24,362 nt of DNA, taken from JAQBQQ01 sp964633955 (GTDB lineage: Bacteria; Patescibacteriota; Gracilibacteria; Peribacterales; Peribacteraceae). The stretch is from the NCBI GenBank assembly GCA_964633955.1, contig CAZWIA010000015.1, positions 1-24,362 of the forward strand. The letters run 5' to 3'. The notes beneath the pieces are model-generated. The model did not search any database, was not told the origin of the DNA, and worked only from the letters and a program-made list of their open reading frames with translations. The position numbers and the translations under genes were made by a program. This document shows, piece after piece, positions 22,054 through 24,362 of the stretch. Position 1 is the first letter of the stretch; every line of letters begins with the position of its first letter.

Positions 22054-23289
22054 TCAATATGCGAGTTTGATCCGCAGGAACTTCCGCTTGCCCACCTTCA
22101 CCACTGCGCCGGTGCTCCAGGCCTCCGGCGTGAGACCATCGCCCACTTTGGCGTCCAGCGCCGTCACGCGTTCGCCGTTCAGATGGATCCCGCCCTGCCC
22201 TAGAAGGCGCCGTGCCTCGTTCTTGGACGGCAGGAGCTTCTGCGTCAGGAGCAGGTCGATCAGGCTGTCACCCGGCTTCACCGTCACTTCCGGCATGTGC
22301 TCAGGCAGCTCCTTCTGGGAGAAGACGCGGGTGAATTCCCGCTCCGCCTGCGCGGCGGCGTCCGCGCCGTGGTAGAGGGTCACAATTTCCCGTGCCAGCC
22401 GCATCTTGAGGTCCCGCGGGTTCACAGATGTGAGTGTGGTGTTCTCGGTAGCCTCATCCACCGGCGAGAGCTGGAGCTGCAATTCAAGCTGCTTGATTTC
22501 CGCCATGGGCGTGTCCGTGCAGCACTCAAAGTACTGCGGGATCAGCCGGTCTTCCACCCGCATCACCTTGCCGAACATGTCCTGAGGGCTGTCTGTGAGC
22601 CAGATGCAGTTATCATAGGACTTGCTCATCTTGCGGCCATCTGTGCCCTCCAAGAGCTTGACCGTGAGCACGCACTTGTCCCGCTTGCCGTACGCGTGCT
22701 GGAGCTTGCGGCCGCAGAGCATGTTGAAGAGCTGGTCGTTGCCGCCCACTTCCATGTCCACATCCAAGATGACAGAATCATATCCCTGCAGGAGCGGGTA
22801 CAGGAACTCCATGGGGCTTAAGTCCTCGCCGCGCTTCATGCGTTCACGGAACATGTCCCGGGTGAGCATCTGCTGGACCGTAAAATGGCTGGCAATGCGC
22901 AGGGTGTCCGCTGCGGTGAGCTGGTCCAGCCACTCGTGGTTGTAGCGCACTTCCACCTTGCCTAGATCCAGCACCGTTCCGGCCTGCTGCTGGTAGGTTT
23001 CAAAGTTCTTTGTGACCTCTTCCTTGGAGAGCGGCTGGCGCATGCTATCCCGGCCCGTGGGATCGCCGATCATGGCCGTGTAGCTCCCAATGAGGAAGAT
23101 CACCTGGTGACCGGCGTCCTGCAGCGCTCTCAGCTTGCGCAGCGCCACCGCATGCCCTAGGTGCAGGCGGGTGCCGGTGGGATCGATGCCAAAGTACACC
23201 CGGAGCGGCTGGCCGCCTGCAAGCTTCTGTTCGGCCAGATCCCGCGGGACCGCGTCCGTGACGGCGCGTGTGAGGAAGTCTTCCTGCAT
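22054..23289 (-). CDS. tyrS: Tyrosyl-tRNA synthetase
   Basis: A 411-residue class I aminoacyl-tRNA synthetase that charges tRNA-Tyr. Seen: YFGIDPTGTRLHLGHAVALRKL with the HIGH-type HLGH at 43-46, GGNDQLFNMLCGR in the active site, KMSKSYDN with KMSKS at 220-224, and a C-terminal S4 RNA-binding domain (~345-411: LPSKNEARRLLGQGGIHLNGERV...KRKFLRIKLAY). Length and order are normal for bacterial TyrRS. ATG 23289 follows a TACAGT -10 element by 7 nt; the longer open frame upstream (to 24192) is antisense of the rluA-like gene and was discarded. It is divergent from the pseudouridine synthase gene across 75 bp and ends in a strong intrinsic terminator. Confidence 0.98.
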   Translation of the reverse strand: MQEDFLTRAVTDAVPRDLAEQKLAGGQPLRVYFGIDPTGTRLHLGHAVALRKLRALQDAGHQVIFLIGSYTAMIGDPTGRDSMRQPLSKEEVTKNFETYQQQAGTVLDLGKVEVRYNHEWLDQLTAADTLRIASHFTVQQMLTRDMFRERMKRGEDLSPMEFLYPLLQGYDSVILDVDMEVGGNDQLFNMLCGRKLQHAYGKRDKCVLTVKLLEGTDGRKMSKSYDNCIWLTDSPQDMFGKVMRVEDRLIPQYFECCTDTPMAEIKQLELQLQLSPVDEATENTTLTSVNPRDLKMRLAREIVTLYHGADAAAQAEREFTRVFSQKELPEHMPEVTVKPGDSLIDLLLTQKLLPSKNEARRLLGQGGIHLNGERVTALDAKVGDGLTPEAWSTGAVVKVGKRKFLRIKLAY

Positions 23290-23296
23290 GGCGGCT

Positions 23297-23302
23297 ACTG
23301 TA
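23297..23302 (-). promoter_or_regulatory. Leaderless -10 element of tyrS
   Basis: On the minus strand TACAGT (23302-23297) ends 7 nt before ATG 23289, predicting a leaderless mRNA and leaving no room for a 5' T-box leader. Seventeen bp upstream is CTGTGC, the same hexamer found 17 bp before the CsaB-like -10; neither resembles a standard -35. Confidence 0.5.
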
Positions 23303-23352
23303 GCGTAAACAGGCGCGCTGCACAGTCCCCTGCCCCGCCGCCCGCCGAGCGC

Positions 23353-23358
23353 TACACT
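23353..23358 (+). promoter_or_regulatory. Leaderless -10 element of the RluA-like gene
   Basis: TACACT ends 6 nt before GTG 23365. Together with the tyrS box it makes a 75-bp divergent spacer with two apparently leaderless promoters back to back. Confidence 0.5.
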
Positions 23359-23364
23359 GGGGCC

Positions 23365-24297
23365 GTGAGCACGTCCGCCCCCCCCTCCCCCCGCCGGTTG
23401 GATGCCGCCCTGCATGCCGCGGGTCTCAGCGCCAGCCGCGCACTGGCCCAGAAGGCCATCAAATCCGGCCGCGTCACCGTGAATGGCATGGTGATCCGCA
23501 AGCCCGCGCACGTGGTTGGTCCCGCGGACCGCTTGATGGTGACGGAGGGGGACCTGGCCGCGCCGGACGGTCGTATTCTGCCCGTGGACCTGGGGCTCCG
23601 CGTGCTCTTTGAAGATGATGCCTGCCTGGTGGTCAGCAAGCCGGCCGGGCTGGCCGTGCATCCGGGCGCCGGGATGGCACCTGGGGAGCCGACCGTGCTG
23701 CATGGCGCCATGCACCTCTTCCGGGAGCGGTCTGTCCCCTTCTCCCCGTCCGCCGTACTGGCGCACCGGTTGGACAAGGAGACCACCGGCTGCCTGCTCT
23801 TGGCCAAGACGCCGGCGGCTCACCGCTTGTTGCAAAAGCAGTTTGCCGCCCGCACGGTGCAGAAGACCTATGTAGCCGTGGTGACCGGCATCCCGGCGCA
23901 CCGGGAGGCACTCATAGACTCCCCCATTGGCCGGTCGGCTGCCAACCGGACCCGCATGTCCGTCCGCGGCGCGGGTGCTACGCGCGCGGCCAAGACGGCC
24001 TACCGCTTGCGTGCCGCGGACCAGAAGCGCGGGATTGCCGTTTTGGAGTGTGATCTCCAGACCGGCCGCACGCACCAGATCCGCGTGCACCTTGCAGCTA
24101 TTGGCCACCCCATCCTGGGGGATCCCGCGTACGCCACTCCCCTCTCCCGCGCGTTGGCTGAAGAGCTGGGCGTCACGCACCTGCTCCTCCACGCCTGGCG
24201 GCTTGCGTTCACTTCACCGGACGGCGACCAGCGCGTGACGGTGGAATCCCCGCTGCCGGAGTGGTTTGGGCCGTTCACGCGTGTCCGTGCCGATTAG
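23365..24297 (+). CDS. RluA/RluD-family 23S rRNA pseudouridine synthase
   Basis: A 310-residue enzyme that isomerises uridine to pseudouridine in rRNA (RluD targets helix 69 of 23S rRNA; RluC/RluA have other targets, not distinguishable here). Seen: N-terminal S4 RNA-binding domain (RRLDAALHAAGLSASRALAQKAIKSGRVTVNG), VVSKPAGLAVHPG, the catalytic motif AHRLDKETTGCLLLAKT with the essential Asp in HRLD, KTYVAVV, LQTGRTHQIRVHLAAIGHPILGDPAY and LLLHAWRLAF. Length is typical. The GTG start is supported by the TACACT element 6 nt upstream; no ATG lies before the S4 domain. The first residues are Ser/Pro-rich. It is divergent from tyrS. Confidence 0.95.
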   Translation: MSTSAPPSPRRLDAALHAAGLSASRALAQKAIKSGRVTVNGMVIRKPAHVVGPADRLMVTEGDLAAPDGRILPVDLGLRVLFEDDACLVVSKPAGLAVHPGAGMAPGEPTVLHGAMHLFRERSVPFSPSAVLAHRLDKETTGCLLLAKTPAAHRLLQKQFAARTVQKTYVAVVTGIPAHREALIDSPIGRSAANRTRMSVRGAGATRAAKTAYRLRAADQKRGIAVLECDLQTGRTHQIRVHLAAIGHPILGDPAYATPLSRALAEELGVTHLLLHAWRLAFTSPDGDQRVTVESPLPEWFGPFTRVRAD

Positions 24298-24307
24298 CGC
24301 GGAGCGC

Positions 24308-24362
24308 CTACGGCTCCACCGTCACGCTCTGGCGGAAGGGCGGCCCAAACTCGGCACCGCCG
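24308..24362 (-). CDS. 3' end of an unidentified gene (partial at window edge)
   Basis: On the minus strand an open frame enters from the window edge and ends at TAG 24308-24310 with residues GGAEFGPPFRQSVTVEP. The composition looks like a plausible protein C-terminus and its stop would converge with the rluA-like gene 10 nt away. Too little is visible to name a family or to be sure it is coding. Confidence 0.4.
   Translation of the reverse strand, partial: GGAEFGPPFRQSVTVEP

Noticed and set aside
23290..23364. T-box riboswitch upstream of tyrS
   Set aside because: The divergent spacer is only 75 bp and the predicted transcript starts at the ATG, so there is no room for a leader.
1..24362. 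Alternative genetic code (UGA recoded)
   Set aside because: Many genes (bcp, rarA, pgk, the baseplate-J-like gene and xerD among them) end cleanly at TGA at family-typical lengths, so TGA is a stop.

Overview
The window is about 24 kb of dense, GC-rich bacterial chromosome (I judge GC near 60% by eye). It holds housekeeping, envelope and membrane genes on both strands. TGA is used as an ordinary stop, so the UGA-recoding lineages are excluded. I recognise no phage, IS or CRISPR element. Short intergenic spaces, almost no Shine-Dalgarno sequences, many apparently leaderless genes, low-complexity tails on core proteins (L19, the DHH phosphoesterase), a lone VirB6/TrbL-like protein and a baseplate-J-like surface protein together suggest a Patescibacteria/CPR genome, perhaps a GC-rich Peribacteria/Peregrinibacteria-like lineage. 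That placement is inference; no 16S is present.

Layout. 1-3.9 kb: DHH phosphoesterase and infB. 3.9-7.2 kb (minus strand): a VirB6/TrbL-like polytopic membrane protein followed by an unrecognised membrane protein. The second gene is split by a 100-N scaffold gap whose two edges are the same 55 bp, so the break looks like an assembly artefact. 7.4-11.6 kb (plus): winged-helix regulator with a degenerate nucleotidyltransferase domain, rplS, CsaB-like pyruvyltransferase, Bcp-type peroxiredoxin and rarA. 11.7-13.3 kb: a small membrane protein converging on a TsaE-HD fusion. 13.3-16.7 kb: an M23 envelope peptidase converging on a SIMPL-like secreted protein and an MraY/WecA-type glycosyl-phosphotransferase. 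16.9-20.4 kb: pgk, a baseplate-J-like single-pass surface protein and a YdcF-family protein. 20.4-21.8 kb: a spacer with an 18-bp DnaA-box palindrome and a 28-bp dif-like site, then a Xer tyrosine recombinase and a small membrane protein. 21.8-24.3 kb: structured intergenic DNA, tyrS (minus) with a clear terminator, a divergent RluA-family pseudouridine synthase, and the 3' tip of another minus-strand gene.

Regulation. At least seven genes have a TAnnnT -10 element ending exactly 6 or 7 nt before the start codon, so transcription should begin on the start codon itself. Other genes have near-consensus -35/-10 pairs with 17-bp spacing and short leaders without a Shine-Dalgarno. An 8-bp palindrome, TTGTACAA, occurs upstream of the winged-helix regulator and inside the promoter of a membrane-protein gene, which hints at a shared operator.

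The most notable items are the dif-like site abutting its presumed recombinase gene, the leaderless-promoter pattern, the TsaE-HD fusion, the structured tyrS 3' region, and the scaffold gap that appears to break an intact gene.
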